A stretch of DNA of 64,000 nucleotides from Ditylenchus dipsaci. Its lineage: Eukaryota > Nematoda > Chromadorea > Rhabditida > Anguinidae. The number at the start of each line of letters is the position of its first letter. Position 1 is the stretch's first letter. A program made the translations under genes and the position numbers. Shown one piece after another: positions 44,834 through 55,578 of the stretch. Under the pieces are notes generated by a model. That model was not told the origin of the DNA and ran no database searches. It saw only the letters and a program-made list of their open reading frames with translations. The stretch lies in contig SADC01001227.1 of NCBI GenBank assembly GCA_004194705.1, positions 930,001 through 994,000 of the forward strand. The letters are read 5' to 3'.

Positions 44834-45058
44834 TATGGTGCGTGAACGTTTCAGCACTTTTTTTCAAATGAAAAAAAGTGCTGAAAGGCAAAAAGTGATT
44901 TTTTTGAAAAAAATTGCCTTGGTCCCCCCTGTGGTTTTGAAACCACCAATAAGCAAGGTTTCAAAACAACAGGGGGGACCAAGGCAATTTTTTTCAAAAA
45001 AATCACTTTTTGCCTTTCAGCACTTTTTTCATTTGAAAAAAAGTGCTGAAACGTCCCT
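44834..45058. repeat. Near-perfect foldback of the CTTGGTCCCCCCTGTTG family
   Basis: Arms of about 100 bp: ACGTTTCAGCACTTTTTTTC / AAAAAAAGTGCTGAAACGT, then AAAAAGTGATTTTTTTG and TTGCCTTGGTCCCCCCTGT with complements. The loop is about 25 bp. It lies directly downstream of chemoreceptor C. Confidence 0.9.
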
Positions 45059-45078
45059 TTACCAAAAATATAACTTTA

Positions 45079-48000
45079 TTAATGAGGGCCTAGTCGAGCT
45101 TCTACTGCAGTTACATGGCTTTTTTTGACAATCTTTTTGAAATTCAGTAGAGATCTTCTATATTGTTTGATAATTAAAATAGTAGACAACGGATTAATCA
45201 CCTAAATTAGATTGAATTTTAATTCTATATAGTATTTGGGTCGGCTGTGTGTGTCACCATTTTGAGTGTTCTCCTTGTGTCAGTTATAACTTTTTTCTGA
45301 GAAATACTTTATTACGCAAGTTTGTACTTATTGGGAAGCCCTAGTTTGGATCTGGAGTCTGCTGCGAAAAAGTTCTAATTTTTTCCTTGAAATGAAAAAC
45401 TGGCAATTTTATGTGAAAATCTCATGGGTGGTCACGTTGTACCAGTTATAACTTTCTTATAAGAAACATTTTATTGGGTGAGTTTGTACTTATTGGAAAG
45501 CCTCTTTAACGGCGGAAGACCTTTTTAAATTTAAATCTGGAGTAAACTGTGAAAAATTTGAGATTTCGTATCTTCAAACTCACAATTGAAGGTTTTCGAG
45601 AAAATGTATGAGGAGAAAACCATTTAAACGATGAACACATGAAAAAAGTTTATTAAAGCTGCTATCCGCCTTGAAGTATAATTTAGCTATATAACATAGC
45701 TGGGACGGAAGACAAAAAAGTCTGAACAGAAATTGGAACCAGAAAAAAATTCCAATCCGGAAGTCGAAAATCGCAAGAAATTCGGAAAATTTCGAAAAAA
45801 AAATTCAAATTTTCATTTCCAAGTTAACTATTTTCTTCTAAAAATTCCGAAATTTGACACACTCATTTCGAAAGTCATACACCGGAAAGTACTAAATATC
45901 GGAAGACTGAAATCGGATTTCTGTCACACCCCTGCTATATAACGTAAACAAAAATTGGCTAAATTACACTATAGCCCCGAGTAGCGTGAGATTTTTTGTG
46001 AATTTTAATATGAGACTTAAAAAAACTGTTCTGTCAATAAAAATGCTGATTAAGAAGTTTAATAAGCTTACCGGACTCCAGTTTATTGGCAGGTTCATAA
46101 AAAAACTTGAATGTTTTAGATTGAATTTCTGCTCAGAAGCAAAAACATAGAATGAAAGAGGAGCAAGAGTAAGTATGCAAGGAACAAACATCTAAACATT
46201 TTGACTTGTTGAAATCACTTTGAAAATGATCACCTGCGCTATTAAGGCTCTGGTTATTTGAATGTTGAGCTCGCGGTACCTTTTTGACCAAGTGAATTGG
46301 CAGAACATTTAAAAAAAGTTAATATCTTGTAGCTGCACCAAATAATTCCTGTGAAGGTAAATAGAAAGGTTGCGATAAAAAAGAAATTTATATAAGACAG
46401 CAAAGGTGATGTCTGAAAAATTTTCATATAGTATTAGTGTTTGGGCTGAGCAAATTTTCTTTGTGTACTCAGTAAGTATTGCGCGCATAGGCGTACCCAG
46501 AAAGGGGGCTAACGGGGCTATAGCCCCCCCCTGTCAGGACTTTTTCAGCCTTTTTTAGTTTTTTAGCCTTATTCACCTTTTTTTGTCTTTTTAAATCCCT
46601 GATTCGAACTACATTTTGCTCGTGCCTCAGCACTAGTTTTTATAAGTAACTCACTCCTTTCGTGAAATAAGACAGAGTGTAGTCGTCAGAGCTAACCAAT
46701 GAAGTGAGCTCAGCTAGCTTAGTCTCATTAGGACTTATAGCTAAACAAATAAGTATCACTGGTAAGAGTGAGAACAGAGTAGGAAAACATAACATCAGCA
46801 AAAATATAGTATGTGTCACACGAAGAGCACTAAATTGAAAAAGAGGAATTTTAAAAAAATGACAAATTTAAAGTTTTACCTGCATATTGTTAAGTATTTA
46901 TAAACTAATTGGACAAGAAGCGAGTGCACAGAAAACACGATTAAAAACACCCACAGCGATAAACCTATTGAGACAGTCATAGGAGACGATTTTTTGAAAG
47001 GACCCATTTGAAGCATTAGAACATTGCCTTGCTTGGTAAAAACAGCCTGAACAGTCAGTTAAAACATCACTGAATAAAAACAATTAATGACACTAGTTCA
47101 ATCTGCCCCTAAGTTTTGAAAAAGGACCCAAAACTACGTCCTAAGCAACTTTTCATTGATACAATACAAGAAACATTTCAGAACAGATTCTAATCAAAAA
47201 ATTCAAACTTTTGACTTTAACTCAATTTTGAATTCCGTTTGAGACAAAAAGCTTGAGATTTGAAAAACGCGTACAAATAATTTTTGTCTCAAATGGAATT
47301 CGAAATTTAACCGCAACGTTAAGTTATTGAGGCAGTATTTTAAGCAAATCGAGCATGCTGAACATGATCTGATGAATCAAAGAATCTAGTGAATCTGGTC
47401 AATAGTCAAAATGGTCGAGAATCTGGTCATCTGCTCTAGAAGCTGGTCAATGAATCTCGTGAATCAAGCTGGTGAATCATGAAATCACTCGAAAGTGACT
47501 CTGGATGCATAGAGGGGGCTTGGGGGCTTGGAGTTGAGATGCGCACACCCACATACCTTAGACACAAATCCCTCGAAAATGACTCTTGATGCATGAATAT
47601 TTTTTTTTTTTGATTTTTAAGGGTTCAAAATAAATGCTCATGGGCGATTAAAAGTAATACACGCCGTTAATAATTGGACTATTAATACTGAAGTGAAAAA
47701 TACTGAAGTGCAGGCTGGACTAGTAAAATATTTCTGGACTCTTAATTTCCATTGGACTACCAAAGTGCAATGGTGCAATGGCAAGTGGTTTACGAAGTGC
47801 TTTGAGTCTCTTTTCAAAAATGTGGATGTGGGGGGGGAGGGGGGGGGGTTTTGCGAACTGGCCAGTTAGACTCAACTAGTTCTCTACTTACTGGCTGTAT
47901 AATGGCAAACATGATAAGACATATAACATCCAAACTACAAGTGAGTAGCAATATTTTGCTGTGATTTCTTTTATTCTTATCTGCTACCTTTAAAATAAAA

Positions 48001-48119
48001 TATGCTAAAATGCTGTTGAAGGAAATTCCTAGAATAACACAAATAGCTGTATTAATTCTGTAAATATATTCCATATTTATACTAGCAATAAATTCAGTAC
48101 AAGATTTTTTCGAAAACAA
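45079..48119 (-). CDS. Str-type chemoreceptor C, six exons, one deletion
   Basis: The best-preserved receptor copy. Minus-strand exons: 48119-47892 (228 nt), 47046-46880 (167), 46829-46655 (175), 46412-46234 (179), 46191-46072 (120), 45201-45079 (123). All junctions are GT-AG and in phase except that exon 4 lacks one base (CAAAAAGGTACCG, where A and B have 180 nt). Corrected, it would be about 330 aa with seven hydrophobic segments: MEYIYRINTAICVILGISFN, VFTKQGNVLMLQMGPFKKSS, SIGLSLWVFLIVFSVHSLLV, AISPNETKLAELTS, FTGIIWCSYKILTFFK, NLPINWSP, NPLSTILIIKQYRRSLL. Likely a chemosensory GPCR; ligand unknown. Neighbours on the same strand include DUF1772 copy 3. Confidence 0.8.
45695..45934. mobile_element. 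240-bp hAT MITE rich in GGAA/TTCCGA words
   Basis: Exact 8-bp duplication CTATATAA (45687-45694, 45935-45942). Left end CATAGCTGGGACGGAAG, right end TCTGTCACACCCCTG; the left end is somewhat degenerate. CGGAAGTCG, TTCGGAAAATTTCG and TCGGAAGACTG recur. In chemoreceptor C intron 5. Confidence 0.78.
47480..47600. repeat. Fragment of the CCAGAGTCACTTTC repeat
   Basis: TCACTCGAAAGTGACTCTGG, CTTGGAGTTGAGATGCGCAC and ACATACCTTAGACACAAAT match one arm of 31741-32425. In chemoreceptor C intron 1. Confidence 0.8.
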
Positions 48120-49144
48120 AATTTCTCAAAATTGTTAAAAAGAACAATCGTAAACGAGCATTTTCGGTAAACACATTCAATTACTTTTTTTGTAGTAAGG
48201 TTCATGCGAGAGTTTTAGAAAAGCAAGCACAAATTTTGTGAGCCTTTGGTGATTAAAAATAATTGGTTTCTATATTTTTTAATAAAAACGAGGTCGGAAT
48301 TTTCGGTTCTGATTCTGATATTCTACGAATTTCTTTTAACAGTATTTTTAACAGTAGAAAAACAGAAATTGATGCTTTTGCAAAAATGAGTTTTATTGAC
48401 ATAAAATAAGCAAAATTAATTTTTTTTCGAAAATTTATTAGTGGAAATGCCCTATAAGAAGAAATACGGCGGACTCATCACTGTACACATGCACTATTTA
48501 GGCACACTTTTCATTTACCGTATTTTCTCTTATTATAGACCCGGGTCTACAATTTTTCAACCTCCCAAAAATCGGAAAATTTCGAGATGGATCTCGACAT
48601 TTTCGAGATTCTAAGAAAAATACGGTATTTTGTTTTTCTATGTAGTCACAGCAAAAAAAATTACTCTGGAAGCATGCCGTTACAAATCTGCATTTTTTGG
48701 CTTGAGTTAAGAATTCACCCTCCCCTTTACAGAGTGCTCGGATGAAGGATACTCCTCTATCCGATAAAAAAGATCTGGTTGATGTGTTCATGAAATTTGA
48801 AAAATACAGCCACTTAAAAAGCCAAAAATACTTGCGCCACCCTGTATATTCCCTTCCCCTCCCCACATAGCCTTCATTCCTTTACAAATTCAAAAGGCGC
48901 CAACTTAAATTTTCAACTTTTGACCAAAAAAACCATGATCCCCCCTTGTGGTTCGTAAATTTTTTTCCGGGAATCAAAAAAACATCATTTCTCATGAAAT
49001 TGGGGTCGAGAAAAAACGAATATGAGGTTGTCTCTTCCATTCTAGCACTCTGCAGGGGAAGGGGGGGGGTGCGGATTGTCACTCTTACCATTTTTTCAAC
49101 AATTATTAAAAAAATTAAATTTATATAATCTATAGAAATAACTT
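48120..49144. other. No gene recognised
   Basis: Open frames 48498-48866 and 48882-49091 have no domain. ACCGTATTTTCTCTTATTATAG at 48520 is a recurring repeat end (also near 24175, 57850 and 58200), and 48900-48960 has CATGATCCCCCCTTGTGG, a decayed CTTGGTCCCCC arm. Confidence 0.45.
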
Positions 49145-49978
49145 TTATTTAGGCAAGCTCAAAGTCCTCAGAAAAGCACCCACAGCAACCAATCCAAGAA
49201 GCGTCCGAACCTAAATTCAAACTTTTTTTATTGTGATTTCACTTTTTAATTACCATATGCAATTTTTCCCAGCGACACATTAAAATTCTAGTTTGTTGCA
49301 TGTTGGCTAGCTCGCTTGGAATAGCAAACAATTGCTTGTTGGTTGGAAAATGACAAGCAAAGTGTAAGGTAGATTGCAGAACATAAGAACAGCTCCAACC
49401 AACCAGCGGTAATCTCCGGATTTGAAGGCTATTATGACACCTACAGTGGAGCAAAACATGGTGTGACCTGTTAAAAAATTCCTAATTAAAAGACCATGTA
49501 ACTTTATAAGCACAGCAATTTGTGAAATTCGAGCACCATAATTTTGTCGATAATGTTTTCCAATTTTTTTTGTTTACTGTAAAAATTTTTAAAATGTAGA
49601 ACCATCTACTAGTCGAGCCCAACTCTGCTTGACCATGCCAGATCAGACAACTTAGCCTACTTTTTAGTTCCCCAACAGCAGCCCAAGTGCCCTCCTATCA
49701 AATAGTATTTTTTAGGGTTGCGCAATAGCAAATGCGACCGCAAATTCGGATGTATTTGCGCTCGCATTTGCGGATCGAAGATTTGCAATCTGCGATTTTA
49801 ATCAAAACTTGCGCAAATTCAAAATTAACTGTATGTACAACAGAGCCTTCATAAGTTTCTTGTCAGTCAAAAAAAAATTCTTTCTTGAATAGCAGCTCTA
49901 TGTGTGTCCTTGAACGTTATTATTTTAAGGCTCATTTATGGTGAAACCTAAGCACTGGGCAGGTATTCAGACCCCGGA

Positions 49979-50400
49979 TCATGGATCAGGATCAAGGATA
50001 ATCTTTGATCCCTTATCCGTATTCAGACTTCAGATCAGGATCACGGATAGTCTTCGATCCTCAATCCTGGAATCCTGATCTGGCCTGATCTAGTCTTGAT
50101 TGGCCTGGTCCAGCCTTATCCAGTCCTGATTCAGACTGATTCACCTTGATACTGCCCTTGTCCAGTCTTGATCCGGCAAGATTCAGTCCTGATCTAGCCT
50201 TATGCAGTCCTGATCCGGCCTGATCCAGCCTGATACAGTCCTGATCCTGCCTGATCCATCCCAATCTAACTCTGATTCGCCCTGATCCAGTCATGATACG
50301 GCCTGATACGTCCTGATCCACATCTGATCTGGCCTGATCCACCCCTAATCGGCCTGATCCTGCCTGATCCGGTCTGATCCACCCGTGAAATGCCCTGGTT
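49979..50400. repeat. CCTGATCCAG/GGATCAGG tandem array
   Basis: Roughly 10-12-bp units (CCTGATCCAGT, CCTGATCTGGC, TTGATCCGG) fill 420 bp, with GGATCATGGATCAGGATCAA on the left. It looks like the word arrays at hAT ends but runs right through. A 119-codon minus frame across it is meaningless. Confidence 0.75.
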
Positions 50401-50639
50401 AAGCCTGTTTTACTCGACATATTGGTTTTGAAAAATGAGAAAATTATGATTGAAAAGTTGATCTCAAGTCTTTTTTCACGAAATCAAAGTACAAGGAGAT
50501 CCCAAATAGTGCTATGAACTTCTGAATTTTTCAAGTCTGCGATAATCAGAAAATTTCAAGGTCAATCTCGAAATTCGCGGGCGAAAATCCAAAATGGAAT
50601 GGATCGGATGCTTGTCAGACATCAACAGAAATCGCCTCA

Positions 50640-50780
50640 TCAACGTGATCGTTTATGCACTACAGTTCCCGGTGTCCCGTCCCGGAAATTCGCTGTCCCG
50701 ACGTCCCGTCCCGGAATTTTTTTTGTCAAATTGTGTCCCATCCCGTCCCGAAAATGTCTTTTCATCATCTCTACTCATAA
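50640..50780. repeat. GTCCCGTCCCGGAA array
   Basis: Five GTCCCG words in about 100 bp (50672-50758), with flanking GATCGTTTATGCAC and CATCATCTCTACTCATAATG. It may be a small hAT MITE; ends not resolved. Confidence 0.5.
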
Positions 50781-50824
50781 TGAGCAGTTCGCCTAGGTCT
50801 TTGTGATTTTTATTGTGATTTTTA

Positions 50825-50985
50825 AGCCAAAGCTTAAGTAAGGGTAGGCCAGCGTATGTTAGGACGGACTCAATACGAGCCTAATATATCTTTGAGCCGG
50901 TCCTAACATACTCTGGCACACTCTTGCCTAAGCTAAAAACCTAAAAAAACAGGGCGGACAAGGCAAATCGAATTGTAGACGCCGT
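50825..50985. repeat. AGGCCAGCGTATGTTAGGA hairpin
   Basis: AAGCTTAAGTAAGGGTAGGC / ACTCTTGCCTAAGCT and GTATGTTAGGACGGACTC / GGTCCTAACATAC pair. An ACAGGGCGGACAAGGC arm follows at 50950. Confidence 0.75.
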
Positions 50986-51208
50986 GATCATTTAAAAGTC
51001 CATTTTACCTGCTTGGATCGGAGCACCTCTTGTATACATAGATTTGAATTGTTCGAGCATGCCTTTTGCATTACTAATGTTCAGTCTAGCTGGGCTTTCC
51101 ACCAAACTTACATAGAGAGCAGCTCCAGTAAAAGCCGAGGAACTAATCAAGGCAGCATGGCTGAGAAGTTTGATAATGTGAATTGTGAAAATTAGTTAAC
51201 AAATGAGT

Positions 51209-51363
51209 TTATCTAACAACTAACTTTCTCTTAAAAAGAAAAAAGGCAGCAGCGAAAACTAGAAATAAACAACTCGCTATGGTCACAAACACCAAGACCG
51301 CTGAGATATGACGACGATTCGTATAGTTTGTGACAAACACTGTCTGGGTGAAAAATAAAACAT
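51209..51363 (-). CDS. Last exon of an unidentified single-pass membrane protein
   Basis: After TTTGCAG on the minus strand the frame reads VLFFTQTVFVTNYTNRRHIS, AVLVFVTIASCLFLVFAAAF, FLFKRKLVVR-stop. That is a short outer segment with an N-x-T site (NYT), a strong 23-residue membrane helix and a basic cytosolic tail. Length and phase fit a real terminal exon (a second acceptor, TTCACCCAG, would start it at 51343 in the same frame). Upstream exons are not found in the window, though a GTAAGC donor lies at about 51605. Its stop lies only 26 bp before the first exon of DUF1772 copy 3 on the same strand. Family not recognised. Confidence 0.5.
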
Positions 51364-51599
51364 CTGCAAATAGTTTATGGCAAATTCAGAGTTGGTACGC
51401 AGTTTACTCGCTTTCTCAAAAAAAATATTGACCTCAATTTCGAGCATGTAACCTTACAATTGAATATTTAGGATGCTGCCTGCCCGATTATATAAAATTG
51501 TCTTTATTTAGTGAACCAAAATGTATCTACTCACTAGGGAATCACCCAAGCTGTCTTAGAAGAATGATGAGGACAGGCAGCTAGAAAGTGCGAAAAAGT

Positions 51600-52172
51600 G
51601 CTTACTTCCTCCTATAGTTTTTTTCAAATTTTAAAGCCAATGGCTATAGTCGAGTTGAGCCCTCAACCTTTATCGGTCAAATTTTTGCAAAAGTGCTAAA
51701 ATATCAATTTTTCGATGAGAAAGTTCCAAATCTAATATTTTTGACCCCCACTTAACTTTTTAATCTCTGTAAGATGGCTTTCACAGAAAGTCAAAATCCC
51801 GTCTCTACAAAATTTTAGCAAAAGTTCATCCTAAGTTGACCCCAGTTGACCCTCGATTTTTTTTTACTCACCGATTTTTCTGCGTCAAATTTTCATTAAT
51901 CACTCGGAAAAGCATTCTATATTTTCGTGTAGAGCTCAAAAAATTGCCGTGGGGTCATTAATATCAAAATAAATAAATATTAAGAAAAATATTGAAATTT
52001 TTGAATTTAAGAAAAAGTTGACCCTAAAAGTTGACCCCGACTATGGACAGGGCCAATGTATCCAACAAACTTTGAATTACAATGCGAAAAAATTTCTTTG
52101 TTGGTTGGGCATATTGCGATGGTAGTGCGATGGTTTTTTATTGTATTAATTACATTGTAGCGAAAAATTGGT
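51600..52172. other. No gene recognised left of the hAT transposon
   Basis: The region has repeated TTGACCC/GGGTCAAC motifs (TTGACCCCA, AAGTTGACCCTAAAAGTTGACC) on an AT-rich background. Upstream exons of the membrane-protein gene could lie here but none is convincing. Confidence 0.35.
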
Positions 52173-52180
52173 GTTATTAG

Positions 52181-54979
52181 CAGGGTGCGCAGATGTCCTG
52201 ATTTATCAGGAATTTCCTGATTTTTCGATTCAAATCCTGATTTTCGATCGCCAAAAATCAGGAAGTCAGCTAACTTCAATCACTTAAAACTCATCTTTTT
52301 GCATAATTATTTTTAGTTTTTCCATGCTTTTATTACTCAATGATTTTCAGGATGTTCTCGATATTCAAGTCAGCAAAGCGAAGCAAGAAGGCCGATAATG
52401 AAATTGTCTAAGAATCTTTGTCAAATGAAACTGAGGATGTTCAAGAGGTTCCAGTCGTCGAGCTTGCAAATAACAATCCCGGCTTTCTAGATGATTTTGA
52501 TGAGGACGAATTGGAGCCAGATGTATCCGATGAAGAAGTATTCTTAAAACATTGTGAACCCTGATACTAATATGACGTGTTTAGGAATCTGTGGAGAAGA
52601 AGCGACATCTTAAGAAGCCGCAGGACTTCAAGATGGAATGGAAGCAATCATACAAGTGGGTCGATAGCTCTAAGAAGAAGGGATTCTTTCACTGCAACTA
52701 CTGCAGTTCAGACTTGAACATTGGGCAAATGGGTGAGGCTTCGATCATCAGACACATGAGCTCGGATAAACATAAGCAATCGGAGAAAGCGGCCAACCAA
52801 TCTCAGCAGATGTCAGCGTTCGTCTTCGTTCGAAATTCGCAGGAGGTGGAGAAGATCGCTGCTACAGAGCTCACACTTACTCTCTTTCTGGCGAGGCATA
52901 ACAATTCATTCCGTTCAGCAATGTGCTCGAGTAAATTGATTCCTCAGTTGTTTATGGTAATATTAAAGGAATAGGTGGTATCCAAGATTCACATTCTATT
53001 TTAGGATTCACGAATTGCTCAAGGGTATACCGCGGCAGAAAAGAAAACAGCAAAGCTCGTAGCGAATGTTCTCTACCCTCACTTCCAGACGACGTTAGTC
53101 AATTCAATTGTGCAGAACGGCGGCTACTACTCGGTGGGACTGGATGCGTCTAATCACAAGGAATGTAAGCTTCATGCCTTGGTTGTCCGGTAAGTGAAAA
53201 TGGATAAGTTTAAGATTTTACTAATCAACAATTTTAGATATTTTGATGAAAAAAGGATTCACACAGCACCGCTAGAGCTCGTCCAAATGGCAAGTGAGAA
53301 GGCAGTGAATATGGCGTCTATGCTTCGAGCTACTCTTGTCAAATGGGGCTTGGATCCAATGAAGCTGATTTCGTTTACCGCAGACAACACCAACTCAAAT
53401 TTCGGCGGCGTCAACAGAGGAGATGGAAACAATGTCTATGCAATATTGAAGCGAGGTTGTTGTCTTTAATGCGACGTTGTTGACTAGATCGTAAGATGAA
53501 TTCATTCCCCTTTTAGAGCTGAAGTCAATATTGGCTGTCTTTCGCACATTTGGAGCAATACGGCACAGAATGCATCGGCTTTTCTCTACACGAATGGATT
53601 GGATTTCGAGGGCTTTGCTCTAAAACATTTAGCTCACTTCAACTCTAATGCAGCTCGATGGGAAAGATTTGTTGAAATTGGAGAAAAATGCGGGGTATGT
53701 TGCACCAATTCTACATAGCAATGGAAGTTATTATTTGGGAACAAAATTTAGATGGATGTTCGTCAATTTCCCAAGCATGCTGCGACTCGTTGGTTGACTC
53801 TCCAGCCGTTGGTTGTCCGAATTCTAGAACAGTGGATACCGCTTTCAATCTACTTTCAAGAGGTCGACGCAGGATGTCTCCAAGAATACTACAAGAATAA
53901 GAAACTTTCAAAGGAAGTGAAGGTTAGTTTTTTGCATGCTTTTTCTATTGTCCACAAAACTGCATTGTTAAGGTCGTGTTGCAATTCGCTGCCTTTGCTC
54001 TCGACAAATTCAACAAGGTCAATGCACTGTCGCAAACCAAGGATTTCACGGTCGCCGATGCTAGCAAGATGGTTCAGCGTTTCCAGCAACAATTCCATGA
54101 TTTCAAAGAGGCATCGTTCTTTGGAGTAGTAGTCGACCAATCTCTCAGCGAGCTGGATGCAACAATAGCAGGATGGAGGGATAGACTCATTGCAGTTTTC
54201 AATGTAGGTTCTGTCTAACTTTACATAGCTGAGTCATTAATTAAATGAGCCGATTTAGGAGTTCTATGGTCGCGCGCTTGAATATTTGGACAAATGGACT
54301 ACTCCACTGAAAAATCTTAATCATTTGGACTGGCTCGAGCTTGGAGAAAACTTCACGCACAAGAAAGTATTGGCCTCATACAAGAAGTTCATTGGAGGTA
54401 AAAAGCACGATGGCTAATTATATTCTTATCTAACTTTGATTTTCATAGGTTCGTCGGATCAATGCTTTCTCGATGTATCTGAGGATATCACCAACATCTA
54501 AGAGCTCAACAAAAGGGATGCCTTCAAAAGCCTTTCATCTCTGGACAAGTGGGTCGTCATTTTCAGGAGTAATGGTATGTTGGATTTAAAGAAGGTGGTC
54601 CGAGCTCTTCTAAGTCCTTTTGCTTCGAACGCATATTGTGAAACCGTCTTCTCGCTGGTTAAAAAAATTTGGACTGATGAGAGGAATCGACTACAAGTGT
54701 CTACTGTCAATGCCCTTATCTCAATCAAATATGCTCCGTTGCAGTGCAGTGAAGCTTTCGACTACTTCCTCCGAAACGGGGGTCTTCTCATAGACGCGCA
54801 AAGCAGCGAAAAATATTAATCTATTTTTGTTGTTTGTTGAATCTAGTTGTTGAGTTTGCTGAATAAAAACTTATACTTGTCTTTTTTGTTTTGTCCTGAT
54901 TTTGCGAGAATTTTTTCTTAAAAATCCTGATTTTTGGAATCGAAATCCTGATTTTGCAATTTCTCATCTGCGAACCCTG
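52181..54979 (+). mobile_element. Nearly complete hAT transposon with TCCTGATTTT ends
   Basis: Exact 8-bp duplication GTTATTAG (52173-52180, 54980-54987). Inverted ends CAGGGTGCGCAGATG / CATCTGCGAACCCTG (one mismatch). Subterminal TCCTGATTTT words: four on the left (52196-52262), three on the right (54895-54960). It encodes a full-length transposase. The 2799-bp size is usual for an autonomous hAT. Confidence 0.97.
52352..54819 (+). pseudogene. hAT transposase, nine exons, two in-frame TAA codons
   Basis: Exons: 52352-52537, 52585-52956, 53005-53189, 53238-53455, 53519-53694, 53752-53922, 53973-54203, 54259-54397, 54449-54819; all introns are 47-63 bp. The 2049 coding bases make 683 codons without a frameshift. 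Order: acidic N-terminus (FLDDFDEDELEPDVSDEE); a BED-type zinc finger with FHCNYCSS and IIRHMSSDKHKQ (C2HH); RNase-H-like core with SVGLDASNHKECKLHALVV, SFTADNTNSNFGG and IGCLSHIWSNTAQNAS; ATRWLTLQPLV; and the C-terminal dimerisation region SPFASNAYCETVFSLVKKIW, TDERNRLQVSTVNALISIKY. The only defects are TAA at 52409-52411 and 54499-54501, both in TCTAAGA. Confidence 0.95.
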
Positions 54980-55578
54980 GTTATTAGTCTAAAAGTGGCT
55001 GCCGAAAATTGTGGGAATTTAAATTTGAATTATTTTATAGTGTAAAGAATGGCTAAAACGAAGTGGAAATACTTTCCGACTGCCTGTTCTCATCAATTTT
55101 CTCGCTGTCGCCGACAATATAAAAATTTCACACACTAAACCGACCATGGCGAACAGTTTTCATGTAGGTCTTGAAATCACATCTGAAAGACAGCTTGTGT
55201 GGTTCCCTTGTTAAATAAAAACATTTTCGAATTATTTTTAATAATTTCGAATAGTTTTATTCGAAATTATTCGAAACTAAAATAGATACGTTTTCTAAAC
55301 TAAAATAAAATTTTTTGCACCATCATGTAGCCAACATCCTTAGACATTTATTGTGGGGTAAGATTCTGAAAATTTTGCTAAAATTGCATAAAAAAGATAA
55401 AGAAGGTCAAAATTTTTTTGGAAAAGCGAGTTAACTTTGTAACAAAATTTTTTAAAACAAATCTTTCAAAGCAAATTATTGAATAAAAAAGACAATAACA
55501 AGACAGAGATGTGGCCATGGTTAAATAGAAAACTGTCATATGACTTGCTCTCAAACTCGTTGGTCCCCCAGTTGTTTG

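Larger units (their letters stand above)
49145..51183 (-). pseudogene. DUF1772-family membrane protein, copy 3
   Basis: Exons (minus): 51183-51009 (175 nt), 49467-49254 (214), 49210-49145 (66), the same phases as copies 1 and 2. The protein reads HAALISSSAFTGAALYVSLV, ESPARLNISNAKGMLEQFKS, YTRGAPIQAG, GHTMFCSTVGVIIAFKSGDY, RWLVGAVLMFCNLPYTLLVI, FPTNKQLFAIPSELAN, WEKLHMV and VRTLLGLVAVGAFLRTLSLP, K-stop. One T is missing near CATTTTCCAACC in exon 2. The start region is decayed: TTTTCACAATTC stands where copies 1 and 2 suggest TTTTCAG-ATG. Intron 1 (1.5 kb) is filled with repeats. It is the most diverged of the three copies. Confidence 0.82.

Noticed and set aside
50061..50420. 119-codon minus-strand frame with SGLDQAGSG-like repeats
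   Set aside because: A frame through the CCTGATCC tandem array; the period is not a multiple of three throughout and no other coding signal is seen.
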